Source: Rhizobium sp. Leaf371 (GTDB lineage: Bacteria > Pseudomonadota > Alphaproteobacteria > Rhizobiales > Rhizobiaceae). From it: a stretch of 54,685 nt of DNA. A program made the translations under genes and the position numbers. This document shows, in pieces, positions 30,030-38,273 of this stretch; the stretch's first letter is position 1; each line of letters opens with the position of its first letter. The DNA lies in the NCBI RefSeq assembly GCF_001424045.1, contig NZ_LMQB01000012.1, forward strand, positions 176,951 to 231,635, given 5' to 3'. The notes under the pieces are model-generated. The model saw only the letters and a list, made by a program, of their open reading frames with translations. It made no database searches and had not been told where the DNA came from.

Positions 30030-30679
30030 TCAAACACCTCGGAGCTGATACGTCCGCTTCTGGATACATCTGTCCAATAACGGACGGTCTGGCATCGGCC
30101 CCACATCAGACGGAATGTGGCGTTGCAGATATTCGGCGATCGCTTCGACGCCTTCGCGGATACCGTCGCCGAGGATCAGGAGCAGGAACCGTCCGCGACG
30201 GGGATTGAGGCTGAGCGCGTCGTTGAAGGCGATTTCATCGACGAAAGGGTCGACGGCTCGCACGAGAGGTCGAGCATTGCGTTCCTGGAAACGCCGAGGC
30301 GTCGGCTCACTTCACGCTGAAGGTCTGATGACTTCCAGCGGCTGAGTTCCTTGGCATCGTCGATGATCTGCCCCACGACTTCGCGGCGGCTTTCCGGGTT
30401 TCGCCAGAGCTTGCATTCCACCAGGATCGGCAGACCGGACGCCGTCACGAGACGGTTGTCGATGGCACCCGCCGGTGTTCCGAGTTCACGGCAGATGGCA
30501 ATGGGATTTCCGAAAGAGGGGTCTACCTCGTCGATCGGCAATGATCCCGGATCCCTGTGAACGAGGTCCTGAATCTGCGCTTCGCTGACGCCGTCCAATA
30601 CTGCGGTGAGGCTCAGCGGACGGAGCGTGGTGGTGGAGCCATCCCTGAGGATAACGGGCGCGGCATGTTGTCGAGACAA
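30030..30679 (-). pseudogene. Frameshifted PD-(D/E)XK nuclease-like gene
   Basis: The 5' part encodes EAQIQDLVHRDPGSLPIDEV, AIDNRLVTASGLPILVECKL (a D...E-x-K pattern typical of PD-(D/E)XK nucleases) and VVGQIIDDAKELSRW. Around 30264-30268 the frame breaks. In another minus-strand frame the coding continues VRAVDPFVDEIAFNDALSL, then RGRFLLLILGDGIREGVEAI and AEYLQRH. Removing a duplicated TC (minus strand, ctctcgtg instead of ctcgtg) would restore one frame. The composite is about 215 residues, and its end (RCIQKRTYQLRGV) looks unlike the family, suggesting a second lesion. It lies 98 bp after the helicase gene, so it was probably part of that unit. Either it is inactive or the frameshift is a sequencing error. 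Confidence 0.6.
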
Positions 30680-30777
30680 GGACGTCTCCGGGTGGCGTGC
30701 CGGACCTAATCCGGTGGTCGTGGAGGGTAGACAGGCAGAGGCATCCAGTCGATGCCTCCGAGGGCGGCAGACGGGCG

Positions 30778-33700
30778 CTAAGTCTCGCGAACGGTCAACA
30801 CGCCGTTGCCCTCCACCAGAACCTCATCCGCTCGAAGCTGGCTGATCCGCGAGAGAATGAGCTCCCGCAGCTGTCCGCTGGTCGACTTGAAGCCGAGCGC
30901 TCTGGAGACTGCACTGATGGCTTCTTCGGTCGTCGCACCGAAGCTCTGGCGAAGGATGACCTTCAGGCCTTCGTCGATCTCCATCGGCGGCAGCATCTCG
31001 ATCCGGCGCAGGCTGAGGGATGTGACATAGGAGCGGTCTCGGAAAGGAACGGCAGCGTCCGGCCAAAGCAGGAAGTCTCCGTCACGCTGGATCATACCGG
31101 AGGTGACGGCGACGGTGATGGCGTTGCCGACATGGGTATCGATGCGATGTCCAGAGCGTTGCAGGCCCCAGGCCGTCCTGATCCGCGTGACGACCTCGTC
31201 GCGATGAACCGGGCTTTCGACTTGCACGGTCTCCGTCACGAGCTTCACCATCTTTCCCGTGGGGAGCTCGTGGAGCTCACCCTCGATCACGGGGCGAAGG
31301 TCCGCCTGTTTGTAAGTGCGATCCACCTTCGGGGCAGTGCTGTGCTCCAGTCCGATCTCCGTCACGTCGGTCCGCTCGACCGTCACGATCTCGACCGGCA
31401 CGGCTCGCGCCGAAAGGGCGTGATCGGCTGCGCCGGACTGGGCGTCCGCCTTGGCGCGCTCGATGGCGGCGACGAGCCGTTCGAGCTCCGCTTTCGGGCG
31501 CTGAAACCAGTCACCGCTCCAGATGCGGTGAATGGTCCAGCCGTGGTCCTCCAGCACCGCCTGCCGCAGCCTGTCGCGATCCCGCGCCGAGCGCGAACTG
31601 TGATAGGAGGCGCCGTCGCATTCGATGCCGATGAGATAGCGGCCGGGCACTTCGGCGTCGGCAACGGCGAGGTCGATGAAGAAGCCGGCGATGCCGACCT
31701 GCGGGTGAACCTGATATCCCTTCTCCAAAAGGGCTGCCGCTACCTGCTCCTCGAACACGCTGTCCATGTCGCGTCCGCTCCGCTCCGCCATCGAGAGACG
31801 GCCGGTCCGGGCATAGTGGAGGAAGAGCTTGAAGGCGAAGATGCCCTTGCCCTTGCCGCGTTCCAGATCGATGTCCTCATCGGTAATCGATGCGAAAACC
31901 TCGCAGCGACGCTTCGCCCGGCTGATCAGCACGTTCAGACGCCGCTCGCCGCCCTCGGCACCCAGAGGCCCGAAGCGCATGCCCATGTATCCTTGCGCAT
32001 TGCGGGCATAGGCAACCGAAATGAGGATCACGTCGCGCTCGTCGCCCTGCACGTTTTCGAGGTTCTTGATGAAGAACGGCTCGTTCGGATGCGCATGGAA
32101 GAAGTCTTCGGTCTCCGGGTTCAGCCGGCGCAGCAGCTCGAGTTGGTCCTGAATTTCGCGACGCTGCTTGATCGAGAAAGCGGCGACGCCAAGCGACAGC
32201 GCGGGAAACTGCTTGGCATGCCGGATGATCGCCTCGGCGACCACCTTCGCCTCGACCTTGTTGACGCTCTCTTCGAACACGCCGCCCGGCACATGGTGGA
32301 AGCGCAGCCCCATGCCCGCTTCCTGGGTGTAGGGGCTGGGAACGATGAAGAGCTTGCTCTCGTAGAACTGGCTGTTGGAAACCGCGATCAGCGACTGGTG
32401 GCGGCTGCGATAATGCCAGCGCAACATGCGCTCGGGCAGGCCGCGCGCGGAAAAGAGGCCGAGAATGCTTTCGATATCGGACACCTGCGCGCCATCGGCA
32501 TCGTCGTCGTCCTCGGACGCGCCCGACGTCATCTTCGAGAAGAACTTGGTCGGCGGCAGCTGCCGTTCGTCGCCGACGACGACGACCTGATTGGCGCGGG
32601 CGACGGCGCCCAGCGCGTCGATCGGCTGAATTTGGCTGGCCTCGTCCATAACGAGGAGATCGAACTGAAAGAGACCCTGCGGCAGGAACTGGGCGATGGA
32701 CAGCGGGCTCATCATGAAGACGGGTTTGAGCGCCTGTATCGCAGGGGAGGCCCTCTGCATGAGCTGGCGGATCGGCATATGCTTGCTGCGCTTGGCCATC
32801 TCACCGCGCAGCACGCCGACCGGGCCGATGCCGCTGATCGCCGGCAGCCGCTTGTGGTGCGCGCGAACGACCTCCAGCCGCGAGAGGGCCATGCGGTCGC
32901 GGTCCAGCTGCGCGAACTCGCTAACCAGCCGTCCATGCACCTCGCCGTCGAAGCGGCCGATCTCAGGATCGGCATTGGTCTGGTGGCGGAGCAGGGCCTC
33001 GTAAAAGGCCATCTCGAAATACGGAATGACAGCGTCCGGCGGGACCCGGCCGTCGTCAAGCCGTGCCACGATATCGCCGAGCCCGGCCTTGGACGCCTCC
33101 TCGGCGCGGCCTTTATAGGCGGCCCATTTCGACAGTTGCTCCTCTGCGGCACGCCAGACGGACAGGCGCTCGGACAGGGTCGGTAGGGCGACAGTGGCAA
33201 GATCGTCGGTGCCGAACACGGTCGGCCGGGCCACCACCAGTGCCTCGAAAAGCGTGTCGAGATCGGCGGTCAGGCTTGCGGCCAGCGCGCGGCCCCTGGC
33301 GGCCCTGTCCGCAGCGCCCTGCCTGTCTTCGACCTGAGAGGCGGCAACCCGGATATCGACATTCTCGCGCGTCCAGTCGACAGCGCCCGCAAGAGCGGCC
33401 CAGTCGGAAGCGGCATCCTGCCAGAGGGAACCGAATGCCGCTTGCCCGACGGGTGCGCGTTCCGTCAGCGCGACCCGCAAACGTCGGGCTGAGACCAGCA
33501 CGTCCAGCAGCCGGACTCTGGCCCCGGCGGTGTCCAGCGCCCGTTTGACGAGCGGAGCAAAGGCCTTGTCTGCGTCGGTCAGGTCGTGGACCGCTTTGGC
33601 GGCGGCGATGAGGCTGACCTCGTCCACCCCGATGGCATCGGGGAACAGCCGGGTCGCCTCGTGGCCGATGTCTGCCCAGAACGCCTGAAGCAGCCGGCGC

Positions 33701-36333
33701 GCCTCGTCCAGCTGATCTTTCAGCTGCTCGCAGCGCGACGACACCGCGGCTTTGTCGGAGAGGCGGCTGGCGATCACCCGCGCCTCGGCACCGACGCCCC
33801 GCAGGCTGCGCATCCAGAGAACCAGGTTCTCCAACGGCTTGGGGTCCGAACGCTCGCCGCGCCAGTCCGCGCCGAATGCCGACCGCCCAAGTCCGTCGCC
33901 ATCGCGCACGATCGTCCGGGCATCCTTGCCCTTCTGCAGGAGATCGAGCAGCCGAACGGTTTCTTCCGGCGTGGTCTCGCCCGGAAGCACGGTCTTCAGC
34001 AGCGCGCGAGCTGTCCGCCAGTCGCCGCTCGTGAACCGGAGCAAACGCTTGCCGTGCACCGCTATGGCCATGCGGGCCGGCGCGAGATCGGTGTCCCAGG
34101 CCTGATCGGCGATCTTGCCGGAAAGCTCCGCCCTGATCCGCCGAAGCGTGGTGACAGCTTCGGCCAGATCGCTTGCCTGTTCGAGCCCGCGCTCCCAGAT
34201 GGCGGCGACGAAGGCGTCCGGGCTGGCATCGGGGGCTTCGGCAACGCGCTGGCCGATCACGATCAGCCGGTCGATCGAGCCGAGGGTCGGCGAGGCGTTG
34301 ACGCCGAGCAGGCTGCGCAGCGCCTGAGCCGCGTGGAGAAACCGGGGAAGGGCGGCATCCAGGGCGTGGAGATGGGCGAACGCCTCCTGCGGAAAGCTTT
34401 CCGGCAGTCGCGAGAAGGCAAGCCTCAGCGGCTCCGTCTCCGCTGTCCATGCCAGCGGCGTCACGCTGTCGCCAAGCCTGTCCGTCAGCGCCTTGTACGC
34501 TCCGCCGTCCTCGACGAGACGGGCGACGCCGGCGCTGTCCGTGTCCCAGATCGGATTGGCCAGCGCCTCGGCTGAAAAGGTGTGGGGGCATGTGGCGATC
34601 CGGTCCGCAAGCTCCGCCTCGCGCAGAAGCGCGGCGATAGAGGAAACCTCGGACCTGCGGAGACGACCGGTCAGGTCGGAGGCGGCGACCGTGAACCGCG
34701 CCACACTCGCCACGGCACCGTCGATCCGCGTCATCAGCCGTTCGAGATCGAGCGGGCTGATGCCTGTCAGGCCGATGCCATGCCACGGATGGTCGATGGG
34801 CCGTCCGATATCCTTGATCCGCTCGCCCAGTTCGAGGAGCAGGGCGGCGATGCGTGTGTGCGTTTCGGGCGACCAGGTCGTGGCGACCGGCAGCGCGATA
34901 TCGGAGGGCGGAAGGCCGGCACGTCGAAGGCGCGCAAGATGCCCCGTTACCTGATAAGGCGAAAGATTATAGGGCTGGTGGACGAGATGAAGCCTCTCGG
35001 GATGGGCGTTCAGCCTGTCGCGCACCTCGGTCAGCCGTTCGAGCAGGATGGCGCTGCGATCGCCCTTCGGTGCGCCCAGCTCCCAGGTATGGCGCAGTTC
35101 GGCGAGAACCGCGCGCTTGTTGGCCTTGTTGCTGTGGAGTTCCAGGCACGCATCCCCGACGCCGGCCTGATCGAGGCGCCGTTTGACCACCTCGAGCGCC
35201 GCCATCTTCTCGGCCACGAACAGCACGGTCTTTCCATCCGCGACGGCCGCGGCGATGATGTTGGCGATCGTCTGCGACTTGCCTGTTCCGGGCGGCCCCT
35301 GGATCACCAGATCGCGGCCCTTGCGGACCTCGTGAATGGCCACCGTCTGCGAGCTGTCGGCATCGACGATGTGCGTCATCTCGGCCGGCGAGATATGAGG
35401 GTCGATCTTGGCATCCTCTGCCAGAAGCGCCTCGGACCGGGAAAACCCGTTCGACACGAGCGACGTGATCAGCGGTCGATCCGTAAACTTCGCATGGGCA
35501 GGCCAGAGAGCCGGGTCGAGGTCTCGGTACATCAGGAACTTGGCGAAGGAGAAGAAGCCGAGAACGATATCGTCCGTTTGCACCGACCATGTCGGCTTGA
35601 TCGCGATGCTGGTGGCGACCTTGGCCGCATAGTCTTCCAGCGAGAAGTCGTCGGACGGCTCGAAGTCCGGCATCTTGATCGTATGTTCGCGGTCGAGATA
35701 GGCCTGGAGCGAGAGGTTGGACGAAAAGTCTTCGGCCCGCGCCTTGAGCCGGAACCGCTCGGCCGCCGTCCCGCGCTCCAGCGACACCGGAACCAGAACC
35801 AGCGGCGCATAGCGGATATTGTCCGGGTTCTTCGGATCGATCCATTTCAGCGTTCCGAGACCGAGGAAGAGGATATTGACGCCCTGTTCCTCCTCGAGCG
35901 TCCGGGCGTCGAAGTAGAGATCGAGCAGCCTCTTCTGCAACGCCGCCGGCGTCATGCGCGTCTGGAGCTTCGTATCCGCATGCCGCACGAGGCGGCCGCT
36001 CTCGTCGCGATCGTCGTCGTCGGGCAGCGCCAGTTCGATCAGCTCTTCCTGCGCGCCATCCTCACCCTTGACCTCGCGCCCCTTCGCCCCGGCGAGAAAC
36101 GTCATCGCCTTGCCTTCCGTCACGAGGATACGAAACACCTCGGACGCGCGTTCTTCGACAATGTCGATGGTTTTCGCGCTCTTGGAAAAGCGGGGGACGT
36201 TGAGAAGCCGGTTGCGGGCCGAGAGATCGAGCAGCTCCATCCGCGCGCGCTCGATCTTGGCCTCGACCGACAGGCTGCTCGCAAAAACGGACGCCTCGAC
36301 CGCATTCGACCCGTCCATGCTTCGCTCGTCCAT
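30778..36333 (-). CDS. Giant DUF4011 - SF1 helicase - Vsr-like nuclease - DUF3320 protein
   Basis: An 1851-residue protein. The N-terminus (ARMELLDLSARNRLLNVP) is the DUF4011 domain. A superfamily 1 helicase follows: Walker A in LVIQGPPGTGKSQTIANI near residue 345, Walker B LLVMDEASQIQPIDALGAV near 1228, and late motifs LRWHYRSRHQSLIAVSNSQF and VQGDERDVILISVAYARN. Between the helicase halves is a long insert of about 800 residues. A Vsr/DUF559-like nuclease (VHPQVGIAGFFIDLAVADAE, then LIGIECDGASYHSS and WTIHRIWSGDWF) lies near 1535-1640, and the DUF3320 domain ends the protein (IEMLPPMEIDEGLKVILRQS). Such fusions occur in predicted antiviral defence loci. The ATG at 36333 has a ggaggg ribosome site. 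The reading frame is intact. Confidence 0.92.
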   Translation of the reverse strand: MDERSMDGSNAVEASVFASSLSVEAKIERARMELLDLSARNRLLNVPRFSKSAKTIDIVEERASEVFRILVTEGKAMTFLAGAKGREVKGEDGAQEELIELALPDDDDRDESGRLVRHADTKLQTRMTPAALQKRLLDLYFDARTLEEEQGVNILFLGLGTLKWIDPKNPDNIRYAPLVLVPVSLERGTAAERFRLKARAEDFSSNLSLQAYLDREHTIKMPDFEPSDDFSLEDYAAKVATSIAIKPTWSVQTDDIVLGFFSFAKFLMYRDLDPALWPAHAKFTDRPLITSLVSNGFSRSEALLAEDAKIDPHISPAEMTHIVDADSSQTVAIHEVRKGRDLVIQGPPGTGKSQTIANIIAAAVADGKTVLFVAEKMAALEVVKRRLDQAGVGDACLELHSNKANKRAVLAELRHTWELGAPKGDRSAILLERLTEVRDRLNAHPERLHLVHQPYNLSPYQVTGHLARLRRAGLPPSDIALPVATTWSPETHTRIAALLLELGERIKDIGRPIDHPWHGIGLTGISPLDLERLMTRIDGAVASVARFTVAASDLTGRLRRSEVSSIAALLREAELADRIATCPHTFSAEALANPIWDTDSAGVARLVEDGGAYKALTDRLGDSVTPLAWTAETEPLRLAFSRLPESFPQEAFAHLHALDAALPRFLHAAQALRSLLGVNASPTLGSIDRLIVIGQRVAEAPDASPDAFVAAIWERGLEQASDLAEAVTTLRRIRAELSGKIADQAWDTDLAPARMAIAVHGKRLLRFTSGDWRTARALLKTVLPGETTPEETVRLLDLLQKGKDARTIVRDGDGLGRSAFGADWRGERSDPKPLENLVLWMRSLRGVGAEARVIASRLSDKAAVSSRCEQLKDQLDEARRLLQAFWADIGHEATRLFPDAIGVDEVSLIAAAKAVHDLTDADKAFAPLVKRALDTAGARVRLLDVLVSARRLRVALTERAPVGQAAFGSLWQDAASDWAALAGAVDWTRENVDIRVAASQVEDRQGAADRAARGRALAASLTADLDTLFEALVVARPTVFGTDDLATVALPTLSERLSVWRAAEEQLSKWAAYKGRAEEASKAGLGDIVARLDDGRVPPDAVIPYFEMAFYEALLRHQTNADPEIGRFDGEVHGRLVSEFAQLDRDRMALSRLEVVRAHHKRLPAISGIGPVGVLRGEMAKRSKHMPIRQLMQRASPAIQALKPVFMMSPLSIAQFLPQGLFQFDLLVMDEASQIQPIDALGAVARANQVVVVGDERQLPPTKFFSKMTSGASEDDDDADGAQVSDIESILGLFSARGLPERMLRWHYRSRHQSLIAVSNSQFYESKLFIVPSPYTQEAGMGLRFHHVPGGVFEESVNKVEAKVVAEAIIRHAKQFPALSLGVAAFSIKQRREIQDQLELLRRLNPETEDFFHAHPNEPFFIKNLENVQGDERDVILISVAYARNAQGYMGMRFGPLGAEGGERRLNVLISRAKRRCEVFASITDEDIDLERGKGKGIFAFKLFLHYARTGRLSMAERSGRDMDSVFEEQVAAALLEKGYQVHPQVGIAGFFIDLAVADAEVPGRYLIGIECDGASYHSSRSARDRDRLRQAVLEDHGWTIHRIWSGDWFQRPKAELERLVAAIERAKADAQSGAADHALSARAVPVEIVTVERTDVTEIGLEHSTAPKVDRTYKQADLRPVIEGELHELPTGKMVKLVTETVQVESPVHRDEVVTRIRTAWGLQRSGHRIDTHVGNAITVAVTSGMIQRDGDFLLWPDAAVPFRDRSYVTSLSLRRIEMLPPMEIDEGLKVILRQSFGATTEEAISAVSRALGFKSTSGQLRELILSRISQLRADEVLVEGNGVLTVRET

Positions 36334-36354
36334 GCCCTGTCCCTCCGTCCACCC

Positions 36355-36383
36355 ATTGTATTTGATGAGATAAACGATGACAG
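36355..36383 (-). promoter_or_regulatory. Candidate promoter of the giant helicase gene
   Basis: On the minus strand, ctgtca (-35) and tacaat (-10) are separated by exactly 17 bases (positions 36383-36378 and 36360-36355). The -10 is five of six matches to TATAAT-type sites, the -35 four of six to TTGACA. Transcription would start near 36348, only about 15 nt before the ATG, which overlaps the ribosome site, so the leader would be very short. Confidence 0.35.
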
Positions 36384-36673
36384 GTGTCTAGTCCTGCGTG
36401 TACTCAACCTCGAATTTCCCGTGTAAAACCATCGCCCGGAAGAGAACATGAAGACGATCTAATATTGATCTTCTTCTTCTGATCGCGCGCATGTCTTGGC
36501 CCCGTGCATCTACTTTGGGACAGTCCCACACTGCTTCCTGAAAGACCGATCTTTTCTGACGACACCACATTGGTTCGGCATCAGCACAGGTCGAGGCATG
36601 ATATCGGTCACTCCGGTCGGAGCAAAGCCGTCCTCCAGTCACGCTTGGGGGGCAGGCGGCGACCGTTGCGGGA
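36384..36673. other. Intergenic stretch between the helicase and PAS genes
   Basis: The whole gap is 36334-36673 (340 bp). The part beyond the candidate promoter is visibly less GC-rich than its surroundings (AT-rich near 36455-36490). An 84-codon open frame on the minus strand and one of 62 codons on the plus strand have no coding features that I trust. I see no tRNA, insertion sequence or integrase. Confidence 0.5.
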
Positions 36674-37753
36674 TCAGCAGCTGATGGTCAGTTCGCGGTT
36701 CGGGCCGTGTCCGAACCGAACGCCGCCGTTTTCCAGCGCCTTCAGCAGCGCCCTCATATGCGGCAGTCGCGTCTTCATCGCGGCGCTCTGTTCGATGCGC
36801 CGGATCGTCGAGACGGACACGCCGGACTCGGTCGACAGATTTTCGATGCTCCAGTTCAGGATCGCCCGGGCGGCGCGGATATGCGCGACACCCAGGCCCT
36901 CGAAATCCTCCAAAGGCGGCGCCTCGTTCGCGCCGCCGATCGCCGCCGGTTCGACGAGGACGCAAATCCATTCCCGCAACGTCTCGTCCGCATTGTAGAG
37001 CGGGGCGCCACGGACGAGATAGGTCCGATAGGGTCCGTCCACGCATCGGATGCGGAGGTCGAGGGCGTAAGGGCGGCGTGTTGCCGCGCATTCCGCCCAG
37101 AGGGAAAGGGCGGCGTCGCGCTCGTCCGGATGGACCATCTCCACCCATCCCCAGTTGTCGGCTTCGGCCAGCGTCTGCCCGGTCAGCGCGTCCCATGTCT
37201 CAAGGGACGTGATCCGGCCTTCCGGCGACATCCGCCATTCCACGGCGGCAATCGCCGAGACGAGGCTGCGATAGCTCCGCCACCCTTCCTCGACGATGAC
37301 GCGGGCCTCGTGGCGCTCGGTGACATCGATGAAGAGCCCGAGCGCGCGTCTGGGAATGCCCTCGCTGTCGACGAGAACCTCCGCCTTGCTCTCGATCCAG
37401 CGCAGGGTCCTGTCGTGCCGGATCAGTCTGAAGTCCCGGTCGAGCGGTTGGCCGGAGCGGATGACCGCGAGCATATCGACGTTCAGCGTCCGATCTCCGG
37501 GATGCATCATCGTCAGCAGTTCCGTGAAGGTCAGCCGGGTCGACGGCGGCAGGCCGAGGAGCCTGTACATGCCCACGGACCCGTTGATGTGGCCCGTCTC
37601 GAAATCCATCGACCAGAAACCGATCACGCCCCGGTCTTCGACGAGCTTCAGGAAATGCCGCGATGAAATGCCCATCATGCGAGGGTTTCCGGCCATCTCC
37701 TCGTGCGGGGCCTGGCCGGTCGCGTCATGCCCCGAAAGGCGCCGTTTCGGCAT
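36674..37753 (-). CDS. Tandem-PAS protein with C-terminal XRE-type helix-turn-helix
   Basis: A 359-residue cytoplasmic protein. Two PAS-like domains lie near residues 35-155 (FWSMDFETGHINGSVGMYRL, then RWIESKAEVLVDSEG and LGLFIDVTERHE) and 165-280 (VEWRMSPEGRITSLETWDAL). The C-terminal 75 residues form a helix-turn-helix: IRAARAILNWSIENLSTESG followed by VSVSTIRRIEQ and LLKALENGGVRFG, a pattern of short XRE-like domains. No kinase or GGDEF domain is present, so it is probably a ligand- or redox-sensing DNA-binding regulator. A ribosome site (aaggag) precedes the ATG. Its closeness to the helicase cluster may be coincidental. Confidence 0.85.
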   Translation of the reverse strand: MPKRRLSGHDATGQAPHEEMAGNPRMMGISSRHFLKLVEDRGVIGFWSMDFETGHINGSVGMYRLLGLPPSTRLTFTELLTMMHPGDRTLNVDMLAVIRSGQPLDRDFRLIRHDRTLRWIESKAEVLVDSEGIPRRALGLFIDVTERHEARVIVEEGWRSYRSLVSAIAAVEWRMSPEGRITSLETWDALTGQTLAEADNWGWVEMVHPDERDAALSLWAECAATRRPYALDLRIRCVDGPYRTYLVRGAPLYNADETLREWICVLVEPAAIGGANEAPPLEDFEGLGVAHIRAARAILNWSIENLSTESGVSVSTIRRIEQSAAMKTRLPHMRALLKALENGGVRFGHGPNRELTISC

Positions 37754-38273
37754 CTCTTCCCTCTCCTTGCATGCGATCCGAACGCGCGGGGCCTGAACGA
37801 TTTTCGCTCACCCTTTGCGCAAGCCCAGAACGCCTTCCCGGATATGATCGCTTTTTACACGCGAAAAGATTACCGCGAAGATCATAATTAAGCGAGTTAT
37901 TATCTAAACGACAATGAATGTAGCCGATATTCGGTCGGTGATCGCGCGGCCCTGAAACCTTTCAGCTCAGCGGTCGCATCCGAGATCAGAATCGAGCGCG
38001 CAACCGTCTGTCTCGCATCTCCCCCGTGCGGGAGACGTCGCGGGAGACGTCGCGGGACCGGTCCGAATGGCCGTCGATGCCGGACGTCCGGGGGAAACCG
38101 CGTTGTCAACGCAACCCTCGGCAGCCCGGCCGACGGACGAGCGCCTTTCTGGCCTCAAAGCCCGCTGCGGAGATGATCTCCGTCTTCCTCCCCAAGCCTG
38201 CGGCAGAATGACTTTGCTTCCGGCCGTCCTCCATCGGACACCACGCCAAACTCGCATCTCATTGGAGAGGTTC
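37754..38273. other. 520 bp gap between divergent PAS and chemoreceptor genes
   Basis: No gene is supported. An AT-rich stretch (about 37845-37920) could carry promoters for both sides. A perfect 12 bp tandem duplication of cgggagacgtcg lies at 38029-38040 and 38041-38052. The chemoreceptor ribosome site (ggagagg) ends the gap. Confidence 0.5.

Noticed and set aside
30697-33186. An 829-codon open frame on the plus strand
   Set aside because: Antisense to the giant helicase gene, with no recognisable domain.
27551-37753. Integrative element inserted at tRNA-Gln
   Set aside because: No integrase, no transposase and no second copy of the tRNA 3' end were found, so an integration event is not shown although the accessory genes start nearby.
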